A stretch of 64,000 bases of DNA from Planctomycetota bacterium (GTDB lineage Bacteria > Planctomycetota > Planctomycetia > Pirellulales > Pirellulaceae). The notes below the pieces were generated by a model that saw only the letters and a list, made by a program, of their open reading frames with translations, was not told where the DNA came from and made no database searches. The DNA is taken from NCBI GenBank assembly GCA_024277285.1, contig JAJRVM010000074.1, positions 16,253-80,252 on the forward strand. The letters are read 5' to 3'. Position 1 is the first letter of the stretch. Every line of letters starts with the position of its first letter. The translations under genes and the position numbers were made by a program. Shown here piece after piece: positions 39,004 through 47,906 of this stretch.

Positions 39004-40851
39004 ATGGCACAACGACGATTGAATAAACGCTACCAACTCATATTGCGTTGGAGCATCCCCTGCCTGTTAATTGCCGGCGTGATTGGGTATGTCGCTTACG
39101 TGACAAGCCAGCGCGAAGACCCGGCGGCGGTCAATGAAGACGGCAGTGTCACCGGCCTGACGAGTATCCTCGACCGTGAGATCTCCGCCGACATGCTACG
39201 GTTTTCGTTCGAGGAAATCAGCGCCAAGGCAGGTGTGCGTTTTCGCCATTTCCCAAGCCAGCGAAACTCGCTGCTGCCCGAAGATATGGGCTCCGGCCTG
39301 GCGTGGGGAGACTATGATAACGACGGTGACGACGACCTGTTCGTTGTGAACTTTTACGGAACGATTATGAATCCGATTCCCGCCGAACCCGATCCCAAGG
39401 GGCAATGCAAATTGTACCGCAACGAAGGGAGCGGCCAGTTTGTCGACGTTTCCAATCAGGCCGGACTGGCCCTCGCGATCTTCGGCATGGGCGCCGCGTG
39501 GGGCGACTACGACAATGATGCGGATCTCGATCTTTACGTCACTTCTTACGGCGGTCCGAATCGGCTGTTCCGAAACAATAACGATGGTACGTTCGACGAC
39601 GTGACCGAGACAGCCGGTGTGGGAGACCAGCGGTTCAGTGCCGGTTGCGCTTGGGGTGATTTCGATCGGGATGGCAACATCGACCTATACGTCTGCACGT
39701 ACACGGACTTTCAGTACGATTCACCGGAGCCACCGGTCCAGAGAAAAGGTGTACAGAACCCACATACGATCAATCCGTCATCCTACCCTCCCGACACGAA
39801 CCGCTTGTACCGTAACAACGGGGACGGCACGTTTACCGACGTAGCCGAAGCGGCTGGCGTAGCCGACCCATCAGGCCGATCGCTCGGTGCGGTGTGGTTT
39901 GACTTCAACAACGACCAACAGCTCGATCTCTATGTCGCCAACGACGTGTCGGCTAACGCCGTCCTCATGAACCGAGGGAATGGCACTTTTGCCGATGTCG
40001 GTGCCAGCTCGCTTGCCGCCGATTACCGTGGCGCGATGGGTTTGGCCGTCGCCGACATCGACTTCGATGACGACCTCGACTTGTTTGTAACGCATTGGGT
40101 GGCCCAAGAAAACGCATTGTACGTGAACCAGTATGCCGACGTCGCACAATTCAAGAAGGCGGATGACGTCGTGACTTTCTTCACCGACTCGGCCGAGGAA
40201 TATGGCGTCGGCCAGGTGTCGTTAAACACCGTTGGTTGGGCAACCAGTTTTATCGATTTCGATAACGACGGCGCCTTGGATTTGTGGGTTGTCAACGGCA
40301 ACACGTTACAGTTTCCCGACAACGCCAAGCAGATGCAGCCGCAATTGATGCATATTTATCGGCAGATTCCACCACGTGGCTTCTTCGAGGTGGGACGCCA
40401 CATCTGTCCGCGACTGGCGACGCCTTTCGTCGGCCGAGGTGGCGCGCATGCCGATTTCGACGGTGATGGGCAGATCGACATCGCCGTTCTGCAGTACGGC
40501 GGTGAACTGCTTCTGCTGCACAACACTTCAAAGAACACCGGACATTGGCTGCGTGTGCAGCTCAGCCAACAGAATGGTAACACGCAAGCGCTCGGCGCTC
40601 GAGTACGCGTACGCGTGGGCGACGTGGTGCAAGCCTTCCAAGTCGGTGCCGGCGGAGCTTACTTGTCCCAACCACCCAACTGGCTTCACTTTGGCCTGGG
40701 TGACGCGACGACCGTCGATGAAATCTCGATCGTTTGGCCGGATGGTCACGAAGAACAGTTTACCGACGTCGCTGCCGATCAAACGGTCCGCTACACACAC
40801 ACGTTCGTGCGTCAACGGCGCGACACCCCCACACCGACACCACCGGACTGA
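39004..40851 (+). CDS. FG-GAP/VCBS repeat and ASPIC/UnbV domain protein
   Basis: A 615-residue protein held by one N-terminal helix (about 14-36). It has several FG-GAP blades with calcium loops such as DYDNDGDDD, DYDNDADLD, DFDRDGNID and DFDNDGALD, forming an integrin-alpha-like propeller. The C-terminus is an ASPIC/UnbV domain (LGARVRVRVGDVV to WPDGHEEQF). Such proteins are common in planctomycetes and probably act outside the membrane; a biochemical role is not established. It lies 115 bp after the b/c fusion gene. A hairpin (40857-40873) follows the stop. Confidence 0.88.
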   Translation: MAQRRLNKRYQLILRWSIPCLLIAGVIGYVAYVTSQREDPAAVNEDGSVTGLTSILDREISADMLRFSFEEISAKAGVRFRHFPSQRNSLLPEDMGSGLAWGDYDNDGDDDLFVVNFYGTIMNPIPAEPDPKGQCKLYRNEGSGQFVDVSNQAGLALAIFGMGAAWGDYDNDADLDLYVTSYGGPNRLFRNNNDGTFDDVTETAGVGDQRFSAGCAWGDFDRDGNIDLYVCTYTDFQYDSPEPPVQRKGVQNPHTINPSSYPPDTNRLYRNNGDGTFTDVAEAAGVADPSGRSLGAVWFDFNNDQQLDLYVANDVSANAVLMNRGNGTFADVGASSLAADYRGAMGLAVADIDFDDDLDLFVTHWVAQENALYVNQYADVAQFKKADDVVTFFTDSAEEYGVGQVSLNTVGWATSFIDFDNDGALDLWVVNGNTLQFPDNAKQMQPQLMHIYRQIPPRGFFEVGRHICPRLATPFVGRGGAHADFDGDGQIDIAVLQYGGELLLLHNTSKNTGHWLRVQLSQQNGNTQALGARVRVRVGDVVQAFQVGAGGAYLSQPPNWLHFGLGDATTVDEISIVWPDGHEEQFTDVAADQTVRYTHTFVRQRRDTPTPTPPD

Positions 40852-40856
40852 CGCGT

Positions 40857-40873
40857 GCGGCCCGAAGGGCCGC
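40857..40873 (+). terminator. Hairpin just after the ASPIC gene
   Basis: GCGGCCC-GAA-GGGCCGC, a perfect 7-bp stem six bases after the stop codon. No T-tract follows, so termination is only a possibility. Confidence 0.35.
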
Positions 40874-41177
40874 TGCTATGGAAGCCTGGGTGACACGTAC
40901 CATCACAAACACGGCCGAGCGCACAACGTTCCACCCCATCGCCACTCTGCGTGTGCCACTGCATGATCAGACGCGTTCTCCATCACAAAACGTGTTGCCC
41001 GTCGGTAGACGTTACGAACTGACCGCCGCACGGATCACGCAGTGCGCGCCGCCAAGAGGGTTCCCAAGCGCGATAGAGAATCGGTCGGCATCGCGCACTG
41101 CGCCGCGGAAGCGGCGACGACTTGGGTGACCATTGCGCAGGACGCTATTCTCCGCCACCTTGGCGAACGTGCGCCGG

Positions 41178-41672
41178 TGCAGTGGCACGCGATCAGGTTC
41201 ATCACCTATTCTTGTTCTTGCAAGCGTCAGAAGTGTACCACTCCCCTTTTTCGTTTAACCGCTAGGCCAGAGCCGCGGTGCGTCGAGCGAGCGTGTGGCA
41301 TCGTAGTACGGTTCGAGTCAGTGTGACGGCTTCCTTACACTCCCGTCAGCGGCGGCGGCATGCGCGCTGAAGGTCGGCGCGTCGAGGCGTATCCGCATCC
41401 AAAGACACGCTTCTGCGCCGCGCCGGGTGAGGTTCCAGGTGCAGCGACGTGCCGAGCCGGGGCAGGCCGGTGCCGTTGGCGAGCGGGGACGAATCATGCA
41501 AACGCCACCGTCCAGCGCGCATCCCGCCAGAGCATCCTGAAAAAGTCTCCTGCACCCACAATGCGCCATGCAAGCGTACGATCCCAACACGTGATGTCCG
41601 GTATTCAACCCCGCTTTTTCAGGACACTCCTCTGGGATTGCGGTTAACCGCATCTGCGAACCGCCCCAACCC
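41178..41672 (-). repeat. Long dispersed repeat, right copy (B), inverted relative to copy A
   Basis: Reverse complement matches 12605-12945, including CGGTTAACCG, the segment around GATGCTCTGGCGGGATGCG and the end AGAATAGGTGATG. This copy is longer by about 115-150 bp of internal sequence (about 41380-41505). It lies between the ASPIC gene and a - strand sulfatase. No transposase frame is seen; one short - strand frame (MRLTAIPEECPEKAG...) is intact here and broken in copy A. The flanking parts of the 40852-41827 gap hold no other gene. Confidence 0.82.
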
Positions 41673-41827
41673 TGTGCATAACCCCGGTGCCGGTGGTAGG
41701 AAACCCCGGTCTCTTTATCCAGCCGTCACCCTGTATAAGTATACTCGTTATGGTCGACGGACAGCCGTCTGCACAAGGCTCATGCAAGGCAACTGTATTC
41801 GCGGTTGTTGGCGTTTGCGACACGCCT

Positions 41828-43375
41828 TTACCATTCGAGTCGTTCATCACCTGGCATTAGCTTGCCCGCCGGGCGCACTCCACTGCCCTTGCGTTTGGTC
41901 AGCTTGTCTCCCAAATCGGCACGTGCCTGTTCGGCGAACTGCTGCATCCGACGTACCACATCGGGGTGTTCGTCAGCCACGTTCTTCGACTCACCGACAT
42001 CATTCTTCAAATCGAACAATTCCAGACCGATCCGGCCCGTATCGTATTTAACCGGAATCCCGCCCGTCCCCCCGGTGCGTCCCGACAGGGTCCGGTAAGC
42101 GTGCGGGAAGTGCAGTTTCCAGCGGCGATCTCGAACGGCGTGTAATTGCCCGCCGGAATAATAGCAATAGAAACACTCGTGCGGCGACTGGGCATTCGGT
42201 TGGCCGAACATCAGCGGGCGAATATCTTTACCGTCGATCGTGTGCTTCGGCAACTCGGCGCCGATCAGCGCGGCCACGGTCGGAAGAATGTCAATGGTCG
42301 AGGCTAGTTCATCACAAACGGTGCCGGCGGGAATTTTCCCAGGCCACCGCATCAAAGTCGGCTCGCGGATCCCGCCCTCGAACTCGGTACCCTTTCCCTC
42401 GCGCAGCGGTCCGGCCGAACCACAATGGTCGCCATAGCTGAGCCACGGGCCGTTGTCCGAAGTGAAGATCACCAGCGTATTGTCGTCCAAGCCATTTCGC
42501 TTCAGCGCCTTGAGAATCTCACCGACGGACCAATCCACCTCCATCACGACATCACCGAACAGGCCACGTTTGCTCTTTCCCTTGAACTTATCGGACACAT
42601 AGAGCGGAACGTGCACCATGCTGTGCGGCACATACAGGAAGAATGGACGTTCCTTATTACGATTGATGAAATCGACCGCATGTTCGGTGTACATCGTGGT
42701 CAATTGTGTTTGATCTTCGCCCGTCACATCGGCGTCAATGACCTTATTGCCTTCGATCAGCGGCAGATCAGGATAGGTGGCGCGCCGCTTAGCCGAGTCG
42801 GGCGGCAAATTCGCGTAGCGTGGATGCCACGGCCACATATCGTTCGAATAGGGCAATCCTAAATACTCATCGAATCCGTTCTGAAGTGGCAAGAACTTCG
42901 GGTGATGGCCGAGGTGCCACTTCCCAAAACACGCCGTGGCATAGTTGTCCTGCTTGCACATCTCCGCAATAGTAACTTCGTCCGCATTGATTCCGATTTT
43001 GGACTTCGGCCCCAACGCACCCGCAATCCCGATGCGACGATGGTAGCAACCGGTCAACAGTGCCGAGCGTGACGCGGAACAGACCGCCGACGAAACAACG
43101 AAGTCGGTGAACTTCATTCCCTCGCGCGCCATGCGGTCCAAATTGGGCGTATCGTACCCTTCCGCACCAAACGGCCCGATATCAGCATAGCCCATATCGT
43201 CGATGAAAATCACCACAATATTCGGTGACCGCTGCTGCTCGACAGCGCCTAACGAACCGCTGAAAACGACACTCGCAAGAAGCAAGCTGATCGTGCCGAT
43301 CGCCATTCGGCGCATTTTCACCCATAGATCAGCTGATCTCAACACGGTCCGAACCGAACTGACGTTGCACATCAT
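41828..43375 (-). CDS. Sulfatase (formylglycine-dependent)
   Basis: Secreted sulfatase of the arylsulfatase family, cleaving a sulfate ester of unknown nature, probably on a polysaccharide. Signal peptide at about residues 24-45. The active-site signature [11 protein letters not shown] holds the Cys converted to formylglycine. Metal and sulfate ligands lie in [23 protein letters not shown] and FTSDNGPW. The end ([19 protein letters not shown]) is typical. I chose ATG 43375 because AAAGGAG precedes it by eight bases; the frame also opens at GTG 43384. Length 515 residues is normal. Confidence 0.92.
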   Translation of the reverse strand: MMCNVSSVRTVLRSADLWVKMRRMAIGTISLLLASVVFSGSLGAVEQQRSPNIVVIFIDDMGYADIGPFGAEGYDTPNLDRMAREGMKFTDFVVSSAVCSASRSALLTGCYHRRIGIAGALGPKSKIGINADEVTIAEMCKQDNYATACFGKWHLGHHPKFLPLQNGFDEYLGLPYSNDMWPWHPRYANLPPDSAKRRATYPDLPLIEGNKVIDADVTGEDQTQLTTMYTEHAVDFINRNKERPFFLYVPHSMVHVPLYVSDKFKGKSKRGLFGDVVMEVDWSVGEILKALKRNGLDDNTLVIFTSDNGPWLSYGDHCGSAGPLREGKGTEFEGGIREPTLMRWPGKIPAGTVCDELASTIDILPTVAALIGAELPKHTIDGKDIRPLMFGQPNAQSPHECFYCYYSGGQLHAVRDRRWKLHFPHAYRTLSGRTGGTGGIPVKYDTGRIGLELFDLKNDVGESKNVADEHPDVVRRMQQFAEQARADLGDKLTKRKGSGVRPAGKLMPGDERLEW

Positions 43376-43566
43376 CGTTCGCACTCCTTTATTCTGCTAC
43401 GCTCGTTGCTGAGCAAGAATGAATGATTGCCAATACTGATTACCGGTACCTGGCGCCGGTTACGCCCGCAAGTCACGAGCTAAGAGCCTAGAGTTCCTGG
43501 TTTGTGGGCGGTTCTCTCGCGAGAACGATGTGCGCACGGTGCGCGCATCTAGCACAGCGAGAGACC

Positions 43567-45852
43567 TTAGCGCGGTAAGTGCTTAAAACGCTTTCCATCG
43601 AGTGTCTTGCAGCCTTGGTTTCCAAAGCGAATCTCTAAACGCGGCGTCTTAGAGACCATACCTTTAAGCCGAAACTGATGCCAACCTTTCGCCAGTTGGA
43701 CGGGCAGCATAATCCAATTGGCGGCGCCGGCCGACCGGTCTTCGGCCCGCCAGAATGACTTTCCATCAATCGCAATCTCTCCGACGGCGTTGCCCCGAAA
43801 CTGGAACTGGTAGAGATCATCCCGCGGCACCGAGAAAAACGCGTCCATCTGCAGCGTCTCGCCAGCTTTCGGTTTCGCTGCGGCCAGCCACTTGGCGTCC
43901 TTCATTGCATCGATGATCGACGGTTTACCGTCACCGACCGACAGTGCGATCCCGGGCTTGAATTGCGAGGCATCGGTAACGGAGACCGGCGGCATCGCCG
44001 CCGGCGGGTCTACCTGCAACAACACCGGCGCACTGTAAACCGCCTTGCCCTCCACCGCCGTAGCGGCCTGCAAGCGGATGGGCCCCATGCCAAGTTCTTG
44101 CGAGCGGATGCGCAATGTACCTTCCGGACCGTCAATGGTGCCCAGCAGTTGACCGTGATTGCGGATTCCGATTTTCGCGGCCACGGCCATCTTGGCGCGT
44201 ACGACCACCTCTTCACCATAGACAACTCGACCGTTCGCATTGCCGACCAACACAAACTCAATACCGCCAATATCATTCGCCACAATCAACGGCAACACCA
44301 GCCGGCTCTTGGTCCCAATATATCCTTTGGCAACAGCCACCACGGAAAACTCGTGCCAACCATCCCCGAGCTGATCGGTTGGAATGGTGATATTGCGCAC
44401 CGATGAGTCGAACGTACCGCGGCGTCCATCAATGAACACCTCATAGTGGTCGAGCTTCGCCTCCGCAGCAGCCCCTCCCACCACCTCCGGCGTGATCGTA
44501 ATCTTGCCCGAAACGCGCTGGTTCGGTTTCAATCCGTTGACTTTGATTTTCAACGGTTGAGCCCATGGTTGGCAGAGTGGATCACCCAGGATCAACAGCT
44601 GGTAAGGTCCGAACACCGATTGGTAAAACGCCTCGGCCAACGAGCAACCGCGGGCATAATGGACATGAATGAACGGGAAGGGGAACTTAGCCTGAATCGC
44701 ATACGGTTCGGTCACCGTCCCGCTCGTTCCCGCCACACCGTAGCGAACAAACTCGGTCAACGGAGTCTGGCCATTCGTCTCCAACATCGCGCCGCCAAAA
44801 CTGGTCAGGTGTTCACAAATGGCACCTGGCAGCATGGTACTACCTGACTTCTTCCAACTAAAGCTGGCCTTGCCGATCATAGCTCCCGCAACATCACTCT
44901 TCCGTTCGGGCAATACGCCAGGCATAATCCGTCCGGTAACGGGCGTGCCTTCCAGTGCTTTGACAGCCGAAACGAATCCGGGTTGGCGCGTCGTGGAACG
45001 GACGTCGGAGTTTTCCATGTAGTAGACTGTGCCTTTCGGCTGCGTCGCGTCGGCGGCCACACTGCGCCGCAGCGCATCTAATGCTTCACCTACCGAATTG
45101 CCCCGACCGCTGGTAACGGCCAATACGGTCGAGAGCATATAGCCCATTCCCTGACTTGTCACTTTCTCGCCGCGCGCGTTCCATTTGTACTGCGAGCTGA
45201 AGCCGTAAGTGGGCTGAACGTCGAATGGTTTCTGGGTGTTTTCGTCCATTTTCGACAGCAAGGCTTTGAAATTGACTGAACTGCGCAGCGTCAACAAGTC
45301 CTCATCTTTTTCCGCATGTTTGCGATTGGCCCAACCGGCTTTGACGGCAAGAGTAAGCGCATCGATCGCCTCCGCATCGCGATCCAACCGCGCCAGGCAA
45401 CAGGCCAGATTGTACTGTAGGTCGGCGTCCGCCTTGCGCCGCGCCGCGATCGGCAGCAAGATCTTAGCTGCCGCGTCCCATTGTTTGGCAGCCAATGCCT
45501 TGACTCCCTTTTGCAACGCCGCAAGGTCCTCGGTGGACAATGGCGCGGCACGCTGTGAACGAATCGGTTGCCGCATGTACAGATTCACATTCAACCGAAG
45601 GTACTCGGGACGCTTGGCAAGGACCAATTGGTACAAATAGGTCAGTCCGTTGATCGAGGCAACAGGCCGCTGCTGCTTCGGCAGCTTCTGGCCCGGGAAG
45701 TCGGTCTTCGCATTGATCGCGGTCGGAAGATCAGCCGAATAGGCGATGCAGTCGATGTGGGTCAGCACGCCTCGCTCGTACAACGTCTTCATGACCGGCA
45801 GCAATATCTGCTCGCGGAACGTATCAATGTCCGTCGTTTGAAATTCCTTCAA
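43567..45852 (-). CDS. TIGR03790-like planctomycete protein, main open frame
   Basis: Large exported protein of unknown biochemical role. The N-terminal part (AYSADLPTAI near residue 42, then the long domain with YARGCSLAEAFYQSV and GPYQLLILGDPL) resembles the TIGR03790 family. A TPR-like insertion (DLQYNLACCLARLDRDAEAIDAL) lies at about 135-180. The C-terminal 300 residues are beta-sandwich-like. The open frame starts at TTG 45852 without ribosome-binding site, in the middle of what should be the N-terminal domain. The first 58 residues lie upstream in the same frame, beyond one TAG (45874-45876). The intact gene would have 827 codons. Confidence 0.75.
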   Translation of the reverse strand: MKEFQTTDIDTFREQILLPVMKTLYERGVLTHIDCIAYSADLPTAINAKTDFPGQKLPKQQRPVASINGLTYLYQLVLAKRPEYLRLNVNLYMRQPIRSQRAAPLSTEDLAALQKGVKALAAKQWDAAAKILLPIAARRKADADLQYNLACCLARLDRDAEAIDALTLAVKAGWANRKHAEKDEDLLTLRSSVNFKALLSKMDENTQKPFDVQPTYGFSSQYKWNARGEKVTSQGMGYMLSTVLAVTSGRGNSVGEALDALRRSVAADATQPKGTVYYMENSDVRSTTRQPGFVSAVKALEGTPVTGRIMPGVLPERKSDVAGAMIGKASFSWKKSGSTMLPGAICEHLTSFGGAMLETNGQTPLTEFVRYGVAGTSGTVTEPYAIQAKFPFPFIHVHYARGCSLAEAFYQSVFGPYQLLILGDPLCQPWAQPLKIKVNGLKPNQRVSGKITITPEVVGGAAAEAKLDHYEVFIDGRRGTFDSSVRNITIPTDQLGDGWHEFSVVAVAKGYIGTKSRLVLPLIVANDIGGIEFVLVGNANGRVVYGEEVVVRAKMAVAAKIGIRNHGQLLGTIDGPEGTLRIRSQELGMGPIRLQAATAVEGKAVYSAPVLLQVDPPAAMPPVSVTDASQFKPGIALSVGDGKPSIIDAMKDAKWLAAAKPKAGETLQMDAFFSVPRDDLYQFQFRGNAVGEIAIDGKSFWRAEDRSAGAANWIMLPVQLAKGWHQFRLKGMVSKTPRLEIRFGNQGCKTLDGKRFKHLPR

Positions 45853-45873
45853 ACCTGCCAGGTAAACGACATT

Positions 45874-46050
45874 CTAGCTGGGAACTCGTCGCATCTGAAT
45901 GTAGTGATTCGCAATCGTTTTCGACGCCCAACTATCGGCATTGACCACGATCGCCAGATTCGCGGAACTGCCACCTGCTTGCGCCCATTGCGTATCGCCG
46001 CACCACAGCACCAGAACGGCTCCCACAGCCACCCATACCCAACGCTCCAT
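45874..46050 (-). pseudogene. N-terminal part of the TIGR03790-like gene, ended by an in-frame TAG
   Basis: ATG 46050 (or 46062) opens a frame with a signal peptide ([19 protein letters not shown], first part) and the family start [21 protein letters not shown]. It ends at TAG; the next in-frame codons read NVVYLAGLKEF, the expected continuation. One substitution (for example CAG, AAG or GAG to TAG) would account for the break. Confidence 0.75.
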
Positions 46051-46415
46051 TTGTCCAACCATGCAACACCAATCAAGTTCTCTGATACTACTGAAGAAGA
46101 GCCTGCACTCGCGCGAAGAAAGAGCTAGACTCTCGTCTCCATTGCGCTCGCCCGGTTCGTACACCCGACGAGGCCACGCATCGACCATCGACCGCACTTC
46201 ATATGCTACCACAACGTCCGCCCGTATGCTGCACGTCCCGGTTCTCTCTGCTCCGTGGGGCCCCAATGGACTGGCTCGCGGCCACGGCATGCAACACGCG
46301 CGCAAATCGGGTACATTGGATTGCGGTCACCAGGCTGACATGACAACATCGAGCAACTGCCGGTGAACCGTCTCGGCAAGTAGATAACCCACTGATCGAT
46401 CGAGGAGATACCACG

Positions 46416-47750
46416 ATGCACCGAACTCCCTTTGCCCGGATGACAACCTTGCTTCTTGTTTCGCTTCTGGTTGCATGGATCGCTTTTTTCACGCATGCCG
46501 CAGACCAATCGGATGGTGGCGAACTGGTGGGTGGCAAGATTCGTGTCCTGGTGGTGACCGGCGGTCATGGTTTTGAAGCGAAACCGTTTTACGCAATGTT
46601 CGATTCGATTCCCGACGTAACCACGCACGAAGCATCCTATCCGAACGTGGCCGACGCGTTGGAGCCGGAACTAGCCGACAATTTCGATGTGATCGTCTTC
46701 TACGACATGTGGGCCCAAGGCATCACGCCACAGCAGCAAACAGCTTTTGCGGCTTTGCTGAAGCGTGGCATCGGCGTGGTCGCATTGCACCATACCCTGG
46801 CCGCTCACCAGAATTGGCCGGAGTACCAACAAATTATAGGCGGCAAGTACCACCTGATTGATCAGGTGGTTGGTGACAAGAAGGTCGCGAAGTCAAGTTA
46901 TGCGCATGGGCAGGACATTAAAGTCCACATCGCGAATGCCGATCATCCGATTACGAAGGGGTTGAAGGACTTTGAAATCCACGACGAAACCTATAAAGAC
47001 TATTCCACTGACCCCGAGGCCACTGTGTTGCTGACCACCGATCACCCCACAAGCGACCGGGAGCTGGCATGGACCAAGACGTACGAGCAAAGTCGCGTCG
47101 TCTATATCGAATTGGGACACGATCATCTCGCTTATGAAAACCCGAGTTACCGCAAATTGGTGGCCCGCGCGATCCGATACGTGGCGGGTCGGCCCGCCGA
47201 CCCGCAAGCCCCGGCCAAGCCGCTATTCAACGGTAAAGACCTTTCCGGCTGGACCGCCGAGGGGAGTGCGGTTTGGGAAGTCAAAGATGGGATGCTGATC
47301 GGGCGCCAGGGCAAGGACAACGCCCCAGGTGACCTGTTCACCAACGACGCGTTCGATGACTTTGAACTAAAAGTGACCTATCGTGTCGTCTGGCCCGCCA
47401 ACAGTGGCGTCTGGTATCGGTATCAAAGCGGCGCCAAGGCGTTTCAAGCCGACATCCTGGAATACAAGAACCCGTTCGCGCTGAGCGGTTCGTTGTATCG
47501 GCCGGGTATTCCTGGGAAACCGTTCATCGCAATCAATACGGACCAGAGCATCATCGACCGTGCCGGTTGGAACACGCTCGTAATTCGCGCCGTCGGCGAT
47601 CGGCAAGTCGTTTTCCTAAACGGTCACAAGACGGCCGATCTGCGTGATCCGTTGTCGAGCAGCGGCAAGATCGGATTCCAAGTTCACCAAGGCGACCAAT
47701 TTGGGTCGATGCGGATCATCATTAAGGGAATCACGATCCGCCCCATTTAG
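46416..47750 (+). CDS. ThuA domain fused to DUF1080 (3-keto-disaccharide hydrolase) domain
   Basis: Exported protein of 444 residues. Signal peptide about 1-28. Residues about 40-255 form a ThuA-like flavodoxin-fold domain (RVLVVTGGHGFEAKPFY, VVALHHTLAAHQNWPEY, IELGHDHLAY), related to trehalose-utilisation proteins. Residues about 265-444 are a DUF1080/LamG-type beta-sandwich (LFNGKDLSGWTAEG, DFELKVTYRVVWPANSGVWYR, IGFQVHQG). The fusion is frequent in planctomycetes and probably processes oxidised (3-keto) sugars outside the cytoplasm. It stands between a - strand gene and a + strand PQQ protein; a hairpin follows at 47809. Confidence 0.9.
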   Translation: MHRTPFARMTTLLLVSLLVAWIAFFTHAADQSDGGELVGGKIRVLVVTGGHGFEAKPFYAMFDSIPDVTTHEASYPNVADALEPELADNFDVIVFYDMWAQGITPQQQTAFAALLKRGIGVVALHHTLAAHQNWPEYQQIIGGKYHLIDQVVGDKKVAKSSYAHGQDIKVHIANADHPITKGLKDFEIHDETYKDYSTDPEATVLLTTDHPTSDRELAWTKTYEQSRVVYIELGHDHLAYENPSYRKLVARAIRYVAGRPADPQAPAKPLFNGKDLSGWTAEGSAVWEVKDGMLIGRQGKDNAPGDLFTNDAFDDFELKVTYRVVWPANSGVWYRYQSGAKAFQADILEYKNPFALSGSLYRPGIPGKPFIAINTDQSIIDRAGWNTLVIRAVGDRQVVFLNGHKTADLRDPLSSSGKIGFQVHQGDQFGSMRIIIKGITIRPI

Positions 47751-47808
47751 TTTGTTCATGGGGTAGAATGTGACGCGGGTAAAACGCGTGTAGCTGACCA
47801 GTCCTATT

Positions 47809-47840
47809 CACCCATGGGACCAGCCCATGGGGGTCTTTTC
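47809..47840 (+). terminator. Hairpin with T-rich tail after the ThuA-DUF1080 gene
   Basis: CCCATGGG-ACCAG-CCCATGGG followed by GGTCTTTTC. The 8-bp arms are perfect and the T-rich tail fits a factor-independent terminator for the upstream gene. Confidence 0.5.
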
Positions 47841-47906
47841 AAAGCAGCAAGTGCGGTGCCACACTGCGTCAGTCGTTTGTGGAAACCACGTTATAGGAGC
47901 CCAGTA

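Noticed and set aside
9281..45876. Genome-wide recoding of TAG as a sense codon
   Set aside because: TAG ends narG, narH, actF, the diheme cytochrome, the Rrf2 gene and the ABC permease at the expected places, so it is used as an ordinary stop.
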